DNA from: Marinobacterium zhoushanense
GTDB lineage: Bacteria; Pseudomonadota; Gammaproteobacteria; Pseudomonadales; Balneatricaceae
Length of the DNA: 64,000 nucleotides
Direction: 5' to 3'
Assembly: GCF_014641945.1 (NCBI RefSeq)
Contig: NZ_BMIJ01000001.1
Span: forward strand, 792,585 to 856,584
Numbering within the stretch: position 1 is the first letter of the stretch; every line of letters starts with the position of its first letter. The position numbers were made by a program, and so were the translations under genes. Positions 16,291-25,532 of the stretch are shown piece by piece. The notes below the pieces were generated by a model that searched no databases, was not told where the DNA came from, and was given only the letters and a program-made list of their open reading frames with translations.

Positions 16291-16685
16291 CTCTTACACC
16301 TCTTCTAGTCGTTATGGTGATGAACGTGTTCGAAGAGTAGATTTAGTGACACACAAAAACAACTATATATTTTTATTACGTATCATTTTATAAATAACAC
16401 CAAACTGATTCAACCTCTTGTTTTGCTTATATTTACCTATTTGATACAGCCGTTTAGCGCGCCGAAAAACCACACTCTACATTGACACAGATCAAAATAT
16501 TTCATATCAATTAGCGTAACAGATTAACGAAGCCAGACTGACACTAACACGACCGGCGTAACCATCTGTCAACAACTGTGAAAGGTTGTGAAGAGTTGTT
16601 CGGCGCTACTGCTAATGCAGGGCGCGGCGAATAAAATCCCGACTGGGCTCCGCCACCCCAACGAATAATAAGACAGGAGTTTTCC
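16291..16685. promoter_or_regulatory. AT-rich divergent regulatory region
   Basis: This 395-base gap separates the diiron oxygenase (minus) and chemoreceptor (plus) start codons. It is conspicuously AT-rich from 16330 to 16530, holds the ANR/FNR-like box at 16482-16495, and has no supported gene. A near-inverted AACTGTGAAAGGTTGTGAAGAGTT segment at about 16574 was noted without assignment. Confidence 0.55.
16482..16495. promoter_or_regulatory. ANR/FNR-like box
   Basis: TTGACACAGATCAA fits the FNR/ANR pattern TTGAN-N4-NTCAA with the variant C in the left half (TTGAC). It lies about 190 bases from both divergent start codons. Oxygen-responsive control of the oxygenase or the chemoreceptor is inference. 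Confidence 0.4.
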
Positions 16686-18464
16686 ATGGCTGCATCGGAA
16701 ACAGAGAAGTCGATCTCCAGCCCCTCCCATACCCGCACCAAGCTGTTTCTGATGCTGTTGTTGCCCAGCCTGCCAGGCTTGGCCCTGCTCGCGCTGATCA
16801 TCTATCTCAGCGTCGAGGCAGGCCCGGGAACAGAGCCGCAGCTGAGTACGCTGATACCCGCCAGCCTGGTGATTGCGGCACTGATTCCGCTGTCGCTGAT
16901 CCTCAGCTACACCCTCCTCAACCGCTCCTTTTTACGGCGCGTGTTCGAGATCAAGCAGACCTTCGAGGAGATCAAAAACCGCCAGGGCGATATCTCCGCC
17001 AGCCTGCCGGTGAAGGGCGAGGACGAGATCGGCCGGTTGGGCATGGCGTACAACGACTTTGCCCAGTCGCTGAAACGGATGATCGCCCAGTCCCGCCAGC
17101 GTAGCGTCAACGTATCCCTCGGCGCTGCACAGTTGCAGAGCATCATCCAGCGGGTCCACCGGGCCGCGGAGCAGCAATCGAGCCAGGCCAGCCTGGTGTT
17201 CCAGGCCAGTGAGGAGGCCACCCAGGCGATTAACGAGATCGCCAGCCATACCCAGATGATTGCGCAGCGAAACGAGCACAACCTGCAGGAGATCAACGCC
17301 TCCAACGGCGAGCTGTCCCGTATCCAGGATCAGGTCACAGCGATTGGCGAGGAGGTATCCCGTTTTCAGCAGATCGTCGCCCGGCTGTCGGAAAATTCCG
17401 GTGAGGTGATCGATGTGCTGGCGATGGTGCAGGGGTTCTCCGAACAGACCAACCTGCTGGCGCTGAACGCCTCCATCGAGGCGGCCCGAGCCGGTGAGGC
17501 CGGGCGCGGCTTTGCCGTTGTCGCCGACGAGGTGCGCAACCTGTCGCTGAAAGTCAGCGAGGCAACGCAGAGGATCGATCGCAGCATCGCGGAGATGACC
17601 TCGCTGGTGGAGAGTACCCGCACAGGCTCGAACAACATCATGAGCCATGTGCGTGATACCGATACCTTCATCAGCACGACCCACGGCAAGTTCTCCGAGC
17701 TGTTACACGATTTCGATGCCCTGCACAACCAGCTCGGCGAGATCAGCGCGGCGGTAGAACAGCTCTCCTACGCCAACAGCGCCACTCATGACAACATCTC
17801 GTCGATCAATCAGCTGTCGGACAGTATCCGCGACGAGATCGAGATCTCCGCTCGCCACTCCCGCACGCTGGAGGAGGCAACCGAGGAGATGCAGGAGCTG
17901 CTGTCCAACTTCCGTATCGGCTTCGGTGGCTTCGAGGATATCATCAGCACCTCCCGCAACTGGGCCCGGGAGGTAGAGCAGCAGCTACAGACGCTCGCCA
18001 AAGAGGGGCACGACCTGTTCGATCACAACTACCGCCGCACCAATCCGAACCAGCTGCCGGAGAAATACGACACCCGCTATGTGGACGCCTATGAGCGTGC
18101 ACTGCAACCCCTGTTCGACAGGTTCATTGAGCAGCGTCCGGAGTTCATGATCGCTTCGGCATTCGATATCAACGGCTATTTGCCGGCACACAACGCCAAG
18201 GTGTCGCGGCCAATGACCGGCGATTTCAATACTGACAACGCGCTCAGCCGCCACCGCCGCCTCTATGCCGCCAACCGAGCCGAGAAGCGCCGTGCCACCA
18301 ACACTGCGCCCTTCCTGTTGCAGACCTTCATCCGCGACACCGGCGAGATCCTCAACTCGATCTCGGTACCGCTCTATATCGGCGGCCGCCACTGGGGCAA
18401 CTTCTGTACCGGCTTCCTGCCTGAGCGGTTACTGGAGATCGACGCCGAACGCAGCGCCCGCTGA
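16686..18464 (+). CDS. Methyl-accepting chemotaxis protein with a C-terminal sensor-like domain
   Basis: Chemoreceptor of 592 residues. Two membrane segments (about 18-41 and 55-77) are separated by only a short loop, so there is no large periplasmic sensor. A HAMP-like region (about 78-130) precedes the signalling domain, whose hairpin tip is recognisable as [20 protein letters not shown] (about 257-276). After the signalling bundle (to about 415) comes an extra domain of about 150 residues with Cache/PAS-like wording near its end ([19 protein letters not shown]), which probably senses a cytoplasmic ligand. AGGAG precedes the ATG. It is divergent from the diiron oxygenase gene. Confidence 0.87.
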   Translation: MAASETEKSISSPSHTRTKLFLMLLLPSLPGLALLALIIYLSVEAGPGTEPQLSTLIPASLVIAALIPLSLILSYTLLNRSFLRRVFEIKQTFEEIKNRQGDISASLPVKGEDEIGRLGMAYNDFAQSLKRMIAQSRQRSVNVSLGAAQLQSIIQRVHRAAEQQSSQASLVFQASEEATQAINEIASHTQMIAQRNEHNLQEINASNGELSRIQDQVTAIGEEVSRFQQIVARLSENSGEVIDVLAMVQGFSEQTNLLALNASIEAARAGEAGRGFAVVADEVRNLSLKVSEATQRIDRSIAEMTSLVESTRTGSNNIMSHVRDTDTFISTTHGKFSELLHDFDALHNQLGEISAAVEQLSYANSATHDNISSINQLSDSIRDEIEISARHSRTLEEATEEMQELLSNFRIGFGGFEDIISTSRNWAREVEQQLQTLAKEGHDLFDHNYRRTNPNQLPEKYDTRYVDAYERALQPLFDRFIEQRPEFMIASAFDINGYLPAHNAKVSRPMTGDFNTDNALSRHRRLYAANRAEKRRATNTAPFLLQTFIRDTGEILNSISVPLYIGGRHWGNFCTGFLPERLLEIDAERSAR

Positions 18465-18769
18465 CCCGGTTCTGAAATAGCGGGCTGGTGACACCCTGAG
18501 CACCGCCCGCGCCCCCACAATACCCCTTCCCTCACCCTATCCCGACAACGCGGCTACTTATTGGCCGAGTTATCTATCTCCCGCATCTCCCCTGTGCATA
18601 ACATTACGCAGCGGACGTCTATGGCTGATGTGTGGGTGTTTTGTCGGTGGCATGAGTCAAAACCGAGAATACTGATCAGAAGGAATAGCGTAGTTTAAAC
18701 AGCCTGTGCACGAAACGCGGTTTCCGCACACAAGCATATGTTTTCATTACAGAAACAAGGAGTACGTTT
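18465..18769. other. Intergenic stretch, nothing recognised
   Basis: About 305 bases between the chemoreceptor and the adenosylhomocysteinase-like gene. I see no gene, hairpin with T-run, or repeat; it presumably holds the promoter of the downstream gene. Confidence 0.45.
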
Positions 18770-19876
18770 ATGAACCCGCTATTTCTCAAGGGTGCTAACT
18801 TCTTCGAAGCGATCGAGCCCCCCAGGCAGCCCCGACTGCACCTTGCGGTGGTAAGCCATCTTCTCAAGGGAGTGCCGCTTTACCTGGAAACATTGCAGCG
18901 AGTGGCCCATGTCGATGTGGTGTTTCCCAAACCGAAGAGCGTCAGCCATGAAACTCTGGAGCACCTGGGCGAGCGCTTTCAGATCCTGATCAAGAACCGT
19001 AACCAGCTCAGCTCCCCCGAAGTGGTGGCGGCCATTCTGAATGACTACGTACGCGACGGGGAGCTGATCCTGATCGACGTTGGCGGCTACTTTGCCGAGG
19101 CCCTGCCCGACCTGATCGATCGCTTGCGGATCCCGCTCAAGGGAATCGTCGAAGTGACCGAGAACGGCCACCAACGATATGCCGCCAAGTCCGAGCTACC
19201 GGTGCCGGTTATGTCGGTTGCACGCAGTCCGCTGAAGAGCCCGGAGGACTATTTGACCGGCCAGTCGATCGTCTACTCATCGGAGGTGCTGATGCGCCAG
19301 TGTCACCACATTCTCAACGGTGGTAATGCGGTGGTATTCGGTTACGGCAAGATCGGCAGCTCCATCGCCAAGGCACTGCATTCGAAAAACATCAACACCA
19401 AGATCGTGGAGATCGACCCGATACGCGCGATCGAGGCACGCTCCCAGGGCTTCGATCTACTGACCAAGGATGATGCCCTGCAGACCAGCGATATCATCTA
19501 TTGTGCAACAGGGAATCAATCGTTGTGTGCCAACGACTTCTCGCTGGTGAAGAACGGCGCGTTCATCTTCTCCGTCACTTCATTCGACGACGAGATGGAG
19601 CTGCCGCGGGCCAACAGCAGTTACAGTGTCTACCCGGTCACAGAGCACATACAGCGCTACGAGCGCCTGGGTCAGTACTACTATCTGGCCAATCGCGGCA
19701 ACGCGATCAACTTTATCCACAATGCGGAGGTGGGTCCGTATATTTTCCTGGTGCAGGGGGAGTGTATTCAGGCGGTGCACTATCTGAGCAGTCACGAACT
19801 ACCTGCAGGGCTGCACGAACTGCCGGTTGAGGAGAGGCGGCGATTGGCCCACAGCTGGCTAGCCCACTTCGGCTAA
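18770..19876 (+). CDS. Adenosylhomocysteinase-like NAD-binding protein, function unknown
   Basis: The 368-residue product has the central NAD domain of S-adenosylhomocysteine hydrolase: GGNAVVFGYGKIGSSIAKAL (about 184-203) followed by the ribose-binding acid in EIDPIRA (214-220), and CATGNQSL near 247 in place of the usual TTTGN. Upstream, LIDVGGYFAE (101-110) and GIVEVTENG (125-133) correspond to the DDGGD and SEETTTG regions of the true enzyme but are altered, and the protein is 60-100 residues shorter than usual. A catalytic hydrolase is therefore unlikely to be intact. AAGGAG precedes the ATG. It converges with a diguanylate cyclase gene; no methionine-cycle genes adjoin. Confidence 0.75.
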   Translation: MNPLFLKGANFFEAIEPPRQPRLHLAVVSHLLKGVPLYLETLQRVAHVDVVFPKPKSVSHETLEHLGERFQILIKNRNQLSSPEVVAAILNDYVRDGELILIDVGGYFAEALPDLIDRLRIPLKGIVEVTENGHQRYAAKSELPVPVMSVARSPLKSPEDYLTGQSIVYSSEVLMRQCHHILNGGNAVVFGYGKIGSSIAKALHSKNINTKIVEIDPIRAIEARSQGFDLLTKDDALQTSDIIYCATGNQSLCANDFSLVKNGAFIFSVTSFDDEMELPRANSSYSVYPVTEHIQRYERLGQYYYLANRGNAINFIHNAEVGPYIFLVQGECIQAVHYLSSHELPAGLHELPVEERRRLAHSWLAHFG

Positions 19877-19937
19877 AACAGCCGGCCAATCCGCCCAGCC
19901 AGTCGGGTGAAGGGGGTGAGCATGAAACTCACCACCT

Positions 19938-21686
19938 TCACAACTTCTGATTCTGACCCACGTGCAGGTGGTAGAGGCAGCAGCGATTACGCCCCGTGCG
20001 CTTGGCCTGATACATCGCCAGATCGGCTTTGTTGACGAGATCATCCACATCCATACCATCCGTCGGGTAGAAGCTGACGCCAAAGCTGGCGGAGAGATGC
20101 ACCTCCTGATCCCTGACCCGGAACTCGGTCTCGAAACTGGCAAGCAGCTTATCGACGATGATATTGACCGTATCCATGTCAGGCAGATCATCGATCAGCA
20201 ACAGGAACTCATCCCCGCCCAAGCGCGCCAGGGTATCGACCTTCCTGACATGTTGGCTCAACCGATGGCCGATCTGCTGCAACAACGCGTCGCCCAATTC
20301 ATGTCCGCAGCTGTCATTTACCGCCTTGAACCCGTCCAGATCGATAAATACGGTCGCCAGCAGGTTTCGATTGCGCTGCGCCTTCTGGATCGCATGCTCC
20401 ATTCGAGCGCGCATCAGCAACCGGTTGGGCAGGCCGGTCAGCGGATCCTTGCAGGCTTTCTGGACCAACTCCTGCTCCAGCTCTTTCTGCTCGCTGATAT
20501 CGGTCAACGTCAGCACAAAACTGCTCACCTGACGCTGCGCGTTCATGACGGCATTCAAGGTACCGATGTAGGGCCACTGCCCGCCCTGCCGGTCACGCCC
20601 TATCAGCTCACCGCGCCAGGACTCCTGCTGTAGCAGGAAATCGCTGAAAGCGTGTGTCTCATCAACATCGGAGATAAGTTGATCCAGCCGGGCACCCGCC
20701 ATCTGCTCCTCGGTGTAATCGAACGCCTGGTGTGCGGATCGGTTGGCCGACAGCACCTGGCCTTCCGGACTCAGAATAAAACAGCAGTCGGAGGTAGTTT
20801 CAAAGACCAGCGCCGCCTGCTGCATCCGCTCGGCAGCCAGGCGTTCCGTTGTGACATCGCGTCCGATGCCGACCAAGCCGTCGATCTGTCCGGCATCGTT
20901 TCGAATCGGGAACTTGTACATATCCAGCAGGCGTCGATGACCGTCGTTATAGGTGACCCATTCGTCGATCCGGCAGGCTTCCCCTTTTTCGAGGGTTTTG
21001 CGATCCTGCTCCCGTATATAGGCTGCCGAGCGTGGCGACATCAAATCCTGGTCGCTACTTCCGACAATCCGCTCCTCCGGCAGGCTCACAAACTTCTCGA
21101 ATGCCTGGTTGCAGTACTGGTATACGCCCTCTGCATTTTTGATGAAGATGAAATCGGGAATGGCATTGATCACCATCTGTAGCAGTTTGCGCTCATAGGC
21201 CAGACTGGCCTGTGCGAACGTCAGATCGGTCATATCGCGGGCAACGACGATTGCGTTACGGGTTGGGGCCGAAGCGCCAGGAAATGGGGTAAGGGTGCAA
21301 TCGAGGTAGCGGATATCGCCGGTTGCATCAGGCTCCCAGATATGAAACCGGACCTGTTCGTTAACCAGCGTGCTGTGCAATCCGGAGCGGACGCGTTTGA
21401 AGAAACTGGTATCGTCGTGCAGGTCGTCGATACTCCGGCCGATCAACTCGTCTCTGGTATTGCCGAAAAAGCTGGCATAGCCCTTACTCACGGCGCGGTA
21501 GTTCCGCTCCTCATCGATAACCGCGATCAGATCGGAGATGCTGGACAACAGCCCTGAGATCTCCTCCTCAGAGGTCCCCCACAGAATCGACTCCATCAAC
21601 TCCTCATCCGCAGTCCGTTTGACCGACATCCTGTCTATTAGCCCCGGGAAACCAGTCCAACTCAATATCTGAATAATGTCATCCAT
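19938..21686 (-). CDS. PAS-PAS-PAS-GGDEF diguanylate cyclase
   Basis: Predicted c-di-GMP synthase of 582 residues without membrane segments. Three PAS-type sensor modules (about 45-155, 165-285 and 290-400) precede the GGDEF domain (about 410-575). The active-site motif GGDEF is intact at 490-494 and the inhibitory I-site RKVD (481-484) stands the canonical five residues before it, so product inhibition is expected. No EAL domain. AGGGA precedes the ATG. Cytoplasmic sensing of redox or small ligands is likely, but no cofactor-binding residue was identified. It lies alone and converges on the adenosylhomocysteinase-like gene. Confidence 0.92.
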   Translation of the reverse strand: MDDIIQILSWTGFPGLIDRMSVKRTADEELMESILWGTSEEEISGLLSSISDLIAVIDEERNYRAVSKGYASFFGNTRDELIGRSIDDLHDDTSFFKRVRSGLHSTLVNEQVRFHIWEPDATGDIRYLDCTLTPFPGASAPTRNAIVVARDMTDLTFAQASLAYERKLLQMVINAIPDFIFIKNAEGVYQYCNQAFEKFVSLPEERIVGSSDQDLMSPRSAAYIREQDRKTLEKGEACRIDEWVTYNDGHRRLLDMYKFPIRNDAGQIDGLVGIGRDVTTERLAAERMQQAALVFETTSDCCFILSPEGQVLSANRSAHQAFDYTEEQMAGARLDQLISDVDETHAFSDFLLQQESWRGELIGRDRQGGQWPYIGTLNAVMNAQRQVSSFVLTLTDISEQKELEQELVQKACKDPLTGLPNRLLMRARMEHAIQKAQRNRNLLATVFIDLDGFKAVNDSCGHELGDALLQQIGHRLSQHVRKVDTLARLGGDEFLLLIDDLPDMDTVNIIVDKLLASFETEFRVRDQEVHLSASFGVSFYPTDGMDVDDLVNKADLAMYQAKRTGRNRCCLYHLHVGQNQKL

Positions 21687-21947
21687 AACGCCGTCCCTGG
21701 ATACTTAAGTGATTAAGTGGCCGGTATCCAATACGCAGCCACATGCTTCGGTAATTCCCTCAATTCAGCGCTGTCCTCGGCAGAGGTCCAGTAGGTCAAA
21801 CCCTTTCCATTTACCGAGAATATGAATAATAGACCGTTAGCGCCGACAATCATAATTCAGGCTTACGACACCTGCATCCCGGCTTCATGCACATTTCGCC
21901 TAATCAGGATGATCACGGAGGAAGTCGTTGAACTGCGACCCGTCAAA

Positions 21948-22826
21948 CTACCTGGATGGGTCGCGGCGCACCCGCCGCCGCGCCCTATGCGAAGCGCCGT
22001 TGCGGATCGACCAGCGCAGGGTCGGCACCAGCAGGTGCATCGAGGAGCGGATCAACAGTCTATGTACCGTTGACAGCCGCTGCCCGGCCATCGCCTGCGC
22101 CCACCCCGGTAACAGATCGATTCCAGCCCGTGTCATCAGATAGCCGACCGGGCGCGTCATTCGATTGGGGCTCGGTGCGTTCAGCAGCAGCCGGAGTACC
22201 TCAGCGGTACGCTTGTCGAAAACAAGCTGGGGACGCATTGCGTCGATATAGTTTTCCACCTGCCGACGACTTCGGGGCACATTTTCGGCACCGAGCGCCT
22301 CGGCAACCAGCGCGACCTCATCGAAATAGCGGTCCTGCTCCTTGTCGCTCATATCGGGATTGCAGTAACGCATATAGGAGGCCAGGAAACTGCTGACCTC
22401 GGCCACATGCACCCAGGTAAGCAGTTCCGGATCGCTCGCGCTGTAGAGCCTGCCATCGGGCGATTGTCCCGTTATGCGGCTGTGGATATCACGCACCCGT
22501 ACAATTAGCCCTTGCGCATCTTCGGTGGCGGCGAAGGTGGTACCTGCGATGAACTGGCTGGTGCGTCGGAGTCGACCCAGCATATCGTCACGGAAGTTGG
22601 AGTGATCCCAGACGCCGGCCAGCGCCAGCGGGTGCATCATCTGCAACATCAACGCCCCGATTCCGCCACAGAGCATGGAGGGGAAATCGGCGTGAACCCG
22701 CCAGCAGACACTGTCCGGTCCGAACAAACCAGGATCTCCCGCGGGTTGCTCGTAGTCGATGGTATTCAGTGCCAACCCGGAGATACTGAAGATTTGTCGC
22801 TCGATACGCTGTCTTATGCTGTTCAT
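21948..22826 (-). CDS. MpaB-like oxygenase family protein (DUF2236)
   Basis: About 292 residues. Family features are the early helix with LQMMHPLALAGVWDHSNFRDD, the RTSQFIAGTTFA segment and the later TWVHVAEVSSFLASYMRY, which holds a conserved histidine of the DUF2236/latex-clearing-protein group. Members that have been studied bind heme b and cleave or oxidise hydrophobic substrates; most are uncharacterised. The C-terminus is very arginine-rich (HRARRRVRRD). The start MNSIRQRI was chosen for its AAGGT; translation from 22895 lacks one. It neighbours the dienelactone hydrolase gene on the same strand, separated by 129 bases. Confidence 0.8.
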   Translation of the reverse strand: MNSIRQRIERQIFSISGLALNTIDYEQPAGDPGLFGPDSVCWRVHADFPSMLCGGIGALMLQMMHPLALAGVWDHSNFRDDMLGRLRRTSQFIAGTTFAATEDAQGLIVRVRDIHSRITGQSPDGRLYSASDPELLTWVHVAEVSSFLASYMRYCNPDMSDKEQDRYFDEVALVAEALGAENVPRSRRQVENYIDAMRPQLVFDKRTAEVLRLLLNAPSPNRMTRPVGYLMTRAGIDLLPGWAQAMAGQRLSTVHRLLIRSSMHLLVPTLRWSIRNGASHRARRRVRRDPSR

Positions 22827-22955
22827 GATGGGACCTTCATACAGATCCCAATAGTGTGCCCCAATGCGGTCCACCACCCAACACCGACCTGTCATCGGTG
22901 CGGGTGGGACACAATCGCGGCGAGCTACGCCACCAGCGCCAGTGAGTTGAGCGGA

Positions 22956-23879
22956 TCAAGCCAGATGCTGACCGAAGAACTCCAGGGTTCGCTGCCAGGC
23001 CAGTTCGGCGCTGGCCTGGTCATAACGGGCCGTCGAATCGTTATGGAAGCCGTGATTGACCTCAGGATAGGTATAGGCGGTGTACTCCGCCTTGGCAGCT
23101 TTCAGTGCGGCCTCATAATCCGGCCAAGTGCCGTTTACGCGGGTGTCCAGACCGGCGAAATGCAGTTGCAGCACGGCCTTGATATTGGTGATATCCGCTT
23201 GCGGCGGCGTACCGTAATAGGGCACTGCGGCAGCGATATCCGCCCCCAGCAACGCCGCCAACTGATTGCTCAAATAACCGCCGAAGCAGAAGCCGACCAT
23301 GCCCAGCTTGTCGGTGGTCAGTTCATGGGCCTTGAGCATCTTGGCAGCGCCGACAAAATCCCCCTCGATCTTGCCGCGCTCCAGGGTACTCTGCATGGCA
23401 CGTCCCTCATCGTCATTGCCCGGATAACCGCCCAGCGGGTAGAGCGCGTCGGGGGCGAAAGCAACATAGCCGGCCTTGGCCAGGCGCCTTGCCACATCCT
23501 TGATATAGGGGTTCAGGCCACGGTTTTCGTGTGCAACCAGAACGCCCGCCACCGGGTTTTCCGCGGTCACACCGCTGGGTACGACCAGATATCCGCGCCC
23601 CTTGCCATGACCATCCGGTGCATCGAACTCCAGGTAGCTCGCCTTGATATCGGGATCGTTGAACGAAACCTGTTCGGCCAGCGCGTAGTTGGGCAGCAAG
23701 GCGCCGGCAACGGCGTTCAGTGTCAGCCCCGCCAACCCCAGCGTGGCCAGGCGCTGTATGAAGGTTCGACGATCGATGTCGCCGTGGGCGTATTCGTCGT
23801 ACCAGTCGAACGCCTCCTGCGGAATCTTGAACGTCAATCGGGACTCGGTAGATGGTTCAGGTTTGCTGTGCGTATTCAT
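22956..23879 (-). CDS. Dienelactone hydrolase family protein, probably Tat-exported
   Basis: Alpha/beta hydrolase of about 307 residues. The nucleophile is C198 in GFCFGG, the DLH-type Cys rather than Ser; likely partners are an Asp in FAGLDTRVNG and the His in EVNHGFHN. A twin-arginine-like signal, DRRTFIQRLATLGLAG at about 36-51, precedes a hydrophobic stretch ending ALAEQ, so export to the periplasm is likely even though the RR motif is about 36 residues from the N-terminus. DLHs hydrolyse enol-lactones in aromatic catabolism, but the exported COG0412 type often has other or unknown substrates. AGGAG supports the ATG at 23879. Confidence 0.87.
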   Translation of the reverse strand: MNTHSKPEPSTESRLTFKIPQEAFDWYDEYAHGDIDRRTFIQRLATLGLAGLTLNAVAGALLPNYALAEQVSFNDPDIKASYLEFDAPDGHGKGRGYLVVPSGVTAENPVAGVLVAHENRGLNPYIKDVARRLAKAGYVAFAPDALYPLGGYPGNDDEGRAMQSTLERGKIEGDFVGAAKMLKAHELTTDKLGMVGFCFGGYLSNQLAALLGADIAAAVPYYGTPPQADITNIKAVLQLHFAGLDTRVNGTWPDYEAALKAAKAEYTAYTYPEVNHGFHNDSTARYDQASAELAWQRTLEFFGQHLA

Positions 23880-24052
23880 AACCACTCCTGGTTTAGGGGA
23901 CGAAATGAGACTGTTTCGCGCAACCTTCAGTTAAGCAGAGGATAAAAACTCTGCCTCCTTGCCACTACGTCGGCGGGAACGCCGCGGATCACCGCCCCTC
24001 GGTCCGGCTATGGTTTATACTGATCGTCCCTATAGAGAAGTGTGTCGCAGTG

Positions 24053-24427
24053 ATGAATGAACAACCAGAGGTAACGGATATCCGCGGCTGGCATGCCCAT
24101 GTCTATTTCGATGAGGCCAGCATTGACCAGGCTCGCGCCCTGTGTGAACAGGCCGCCGAGCAGTTCCCCGACCTGATAAAGGGGCGGGTACATGAGAAAC
24201 CGGTCGGTCCCCACCCGGACTGGAGCTGTCAGTTGGCCTTTCGCGCCGAACTGTTCGAGCAGGTGATCCCCTGGCTGACATTAAACAGGGGTGGCTTGAC
24301 CGTGTTCATCCACCCGATCACCGGTTTCGACCTGATCGATCATCGCGACCGCGCGATCTGGATGGGCAGCGTGCGCCCGCTCAACCTCTCCGCACTGCCG
24401 GAAACCTCGGTGGTCTACGATCTCTGA
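24053..24427 (+). CDS. DOPA 4,5-dioxygenase family protein (PF08883-like)
   Basis: Small protein of 124 residues with the family's pattern: an N-terminal GWHAHVYFDE (HxH metal-ligand candidate), central VGPHPDWSCQLAF and C-terminal LTVFIHPITGFDLIDHRDRAIWMG. Fungal members open the ring of DOPA by extradiol cleavage; bacterial members are mostly untested. It lies near the hpa locus, which lacks its own ring-cleavage gene in this window, but the 4,5-regiochemistry would not give the HPC intermediate. Start taken at the ATG; a GTG one codon earlier is possible. Confidence 0.8.
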   Translation: MNEQPEVTDIRGWHAHVYFDEASIDQARALCEQAAEQFPDLIKGRVHEKPVGPHPDWSCQLAFRAELFEQVIPWLTLNRGGLTVFIHPITGFDLIDHRDRAIWMGSVRPLNLSALPETSVVYDL

Positions 24428-24470
24428 GTTTCGTCGCTTCGGAATCCGCCCGCAGGCTGACTGAAAGAAC

Positions 24471-24503
24471 GCCCCCTACCCAGAGAAGGGAGGGGGCTTT
24501 ATC
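24471..24503. terminator. Terminator hairpin between convergent genes
   Basis: GCCCCCTACCC and GGGAGGGGGC pair across AGAGAA, followed by TTTAT on the plus strand. It serves the DOPA-dioxygenase-like gene and perhaps also the convergent ABM-like gene. Confidence 0.65.
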
Positions 24504-24515
24504 GGAAAGCCTGGC

Positions 24516-24812
24516 CTATTTAATATCGACCACCACTTCCCCCGATACCGGATCGGTGACGCCCAGGTCGCCACCCTGATCCTCCAGCGTATCGCGAAAG
24601 CGGTCGAGAATTGCGACCATCTGCTCACGGGCCGCAACGATATCATCCATGCTGTCCCATTCGCCGACGAAGCAGTAACTGCGTTCGCCGGTCTTCACCA
24701 GCGCCGCCCTTTTCATACCCGCGAACTCCTCATCGACCTTGCGGTGCTCGTCGATGAACCTCTCTTCGCAGCCGGGTTTAACCTTCAAACGAACGATATT
24801 GAAAGCCGACAT
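24516..24812 (-). CDS. Antibiotic-biosynthesis-monooxygenase-like (ABM) small protein
   Basis: Protein of 98 residues with the dimeric alpha/beta-barrel pattern of ABM and related families: FNIVRLKVKPGCEERFIDEH at the N-terminus, ALVKTGERSYCFVGEWDSMDD in the middle and FRDTLED later. Members act as small oxygenases, heme degraders or unknown-function stress proteins; no catalytic residues can be named here. The ATG at 24812 has GGAGG six bases upstream. The UspA gene lies about 160 bases upstream on the same strand. Confidence 0.72.
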   Translation of the reverse strand: MSAFNIVRLKVKPGCEERFIDEHRKVDEEFAGMKRAALVKTGERSYCFVGEWDSMDDIVAAREQMVAILDRFRDTLEDQGGDLGVTDPVSGEVVVDIK

Positions 24813-24974
24813 ACTCACCCTCCCGATCTGCCCAAGTTCAATTGAGGGCTGTTGTGGTCGCGCTTATTCAGCACCAGCCACAACCGCCCCTCCTTCAGGG
24901 CCGATCCGGAAGCGGGTCGCCCCCTGTAGACAGTATGGAAGAGGGACTAGCGTTCTGCCCGCGACGGCCGGGGA

Positions 24975-25469
24975 TCAATCCTCGCCCGTCAGCGGTACGA
25001 TCAGTACCGGACGCTTGCTGTTGTACATCACCCGGTTCGGTGTCGAACCGAGCAGGAACTTCTCCATCGCGGTGTGGTGGCGTACCCCCATCACAATCAC
25101 GTCGGCGTCGATCTCGTCGGCAACCTTGAGAATCACGCGCCAGGGTGTACCCTCCTCGACCCTCGCGGTCACCTGCGACGGATCCATGATCTCGTTGCCT
25201 TCCAGCTCCGATTCACAGAAGCGTTCGATCCGCTCCTTGACCTTGCGCTGCAGGTTCTCGATCCCCTCGCGCTGACACCCCTCGATCTCCTCCTCATCGA
25301 GGATATTGCGGAGCTGGTTCTGCGCCGAAGCCGGCAGGGACTCGATCACGTGCAGATAGGTGATCTCGGAGTGGTAGTGACCACACAGACTCACCGCACG
25401 GCGAAACGCGGGCCGTGCGCCCTTCTCCAGATCGGATGCATAGAGAATCTTCTTTACGTCAGGCAGCAT
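24975..25469 (-). CDS. Universal stress protein (UspA family) linked to the TRAP transporter
   Basis: Protein of 164 residues with a UspA domain: ILYASDLEKGARPAFRRAV at the N-terminus and the ATP-type signature ADVIVMGVRHHTAMEKFLLG followed by NRVMYNSKRPVLIVPL. The G-2x-G-9x-G(S/T) nucleotide pattern is partly changed (GVRHHTAMEKFLLGST). It follows the DctM gene on the same strand by 63 bases. In Halomonas the UspA protein TeaD is encoded with and modulates the TeaABC TRAP transporter; an equivalent role is inferred. A related UspA gene precedes the TTT transporter at 49456. Confidence 0.92.
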   Translation of the reverse strand: MLPDVKKILYASDLEKGARPAFRRAVSLCGHYHSEITYLHVIESLPASAQNQLRNILDEEEIEGCQREGIENLQRKVKERIERFCESELEGNEIMDPSQVTARVEEGTPWRVILKVADEIDADVIVMGVRHHTAMEKFLLGSTPNRVMYNSKRPVLIVPLTGED

Positions 25470-25532
25470 GCAGATGCCTCCTTAGGTTGGACCGAAGACA
25501 GGCTCCATTAGGAGCCCGTCGGTGCAGTTTGC

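Noticed and set aside
18770..19876. Annotating the gene as adenosylhomocysteinase (ahcY)
   Set aside because: Too short, with altered catalytic motifs and no methionine-cycle context; only the NAD domain is supported.
24053..24427. Treating the DOPA-dioxygenase-like gene as the missing hpaD
   Set aside because: The family is associated with 4,5-cleavage of DOPA, which would not produce the HpaE substrate, and the gene lacks the hpa-type operator.
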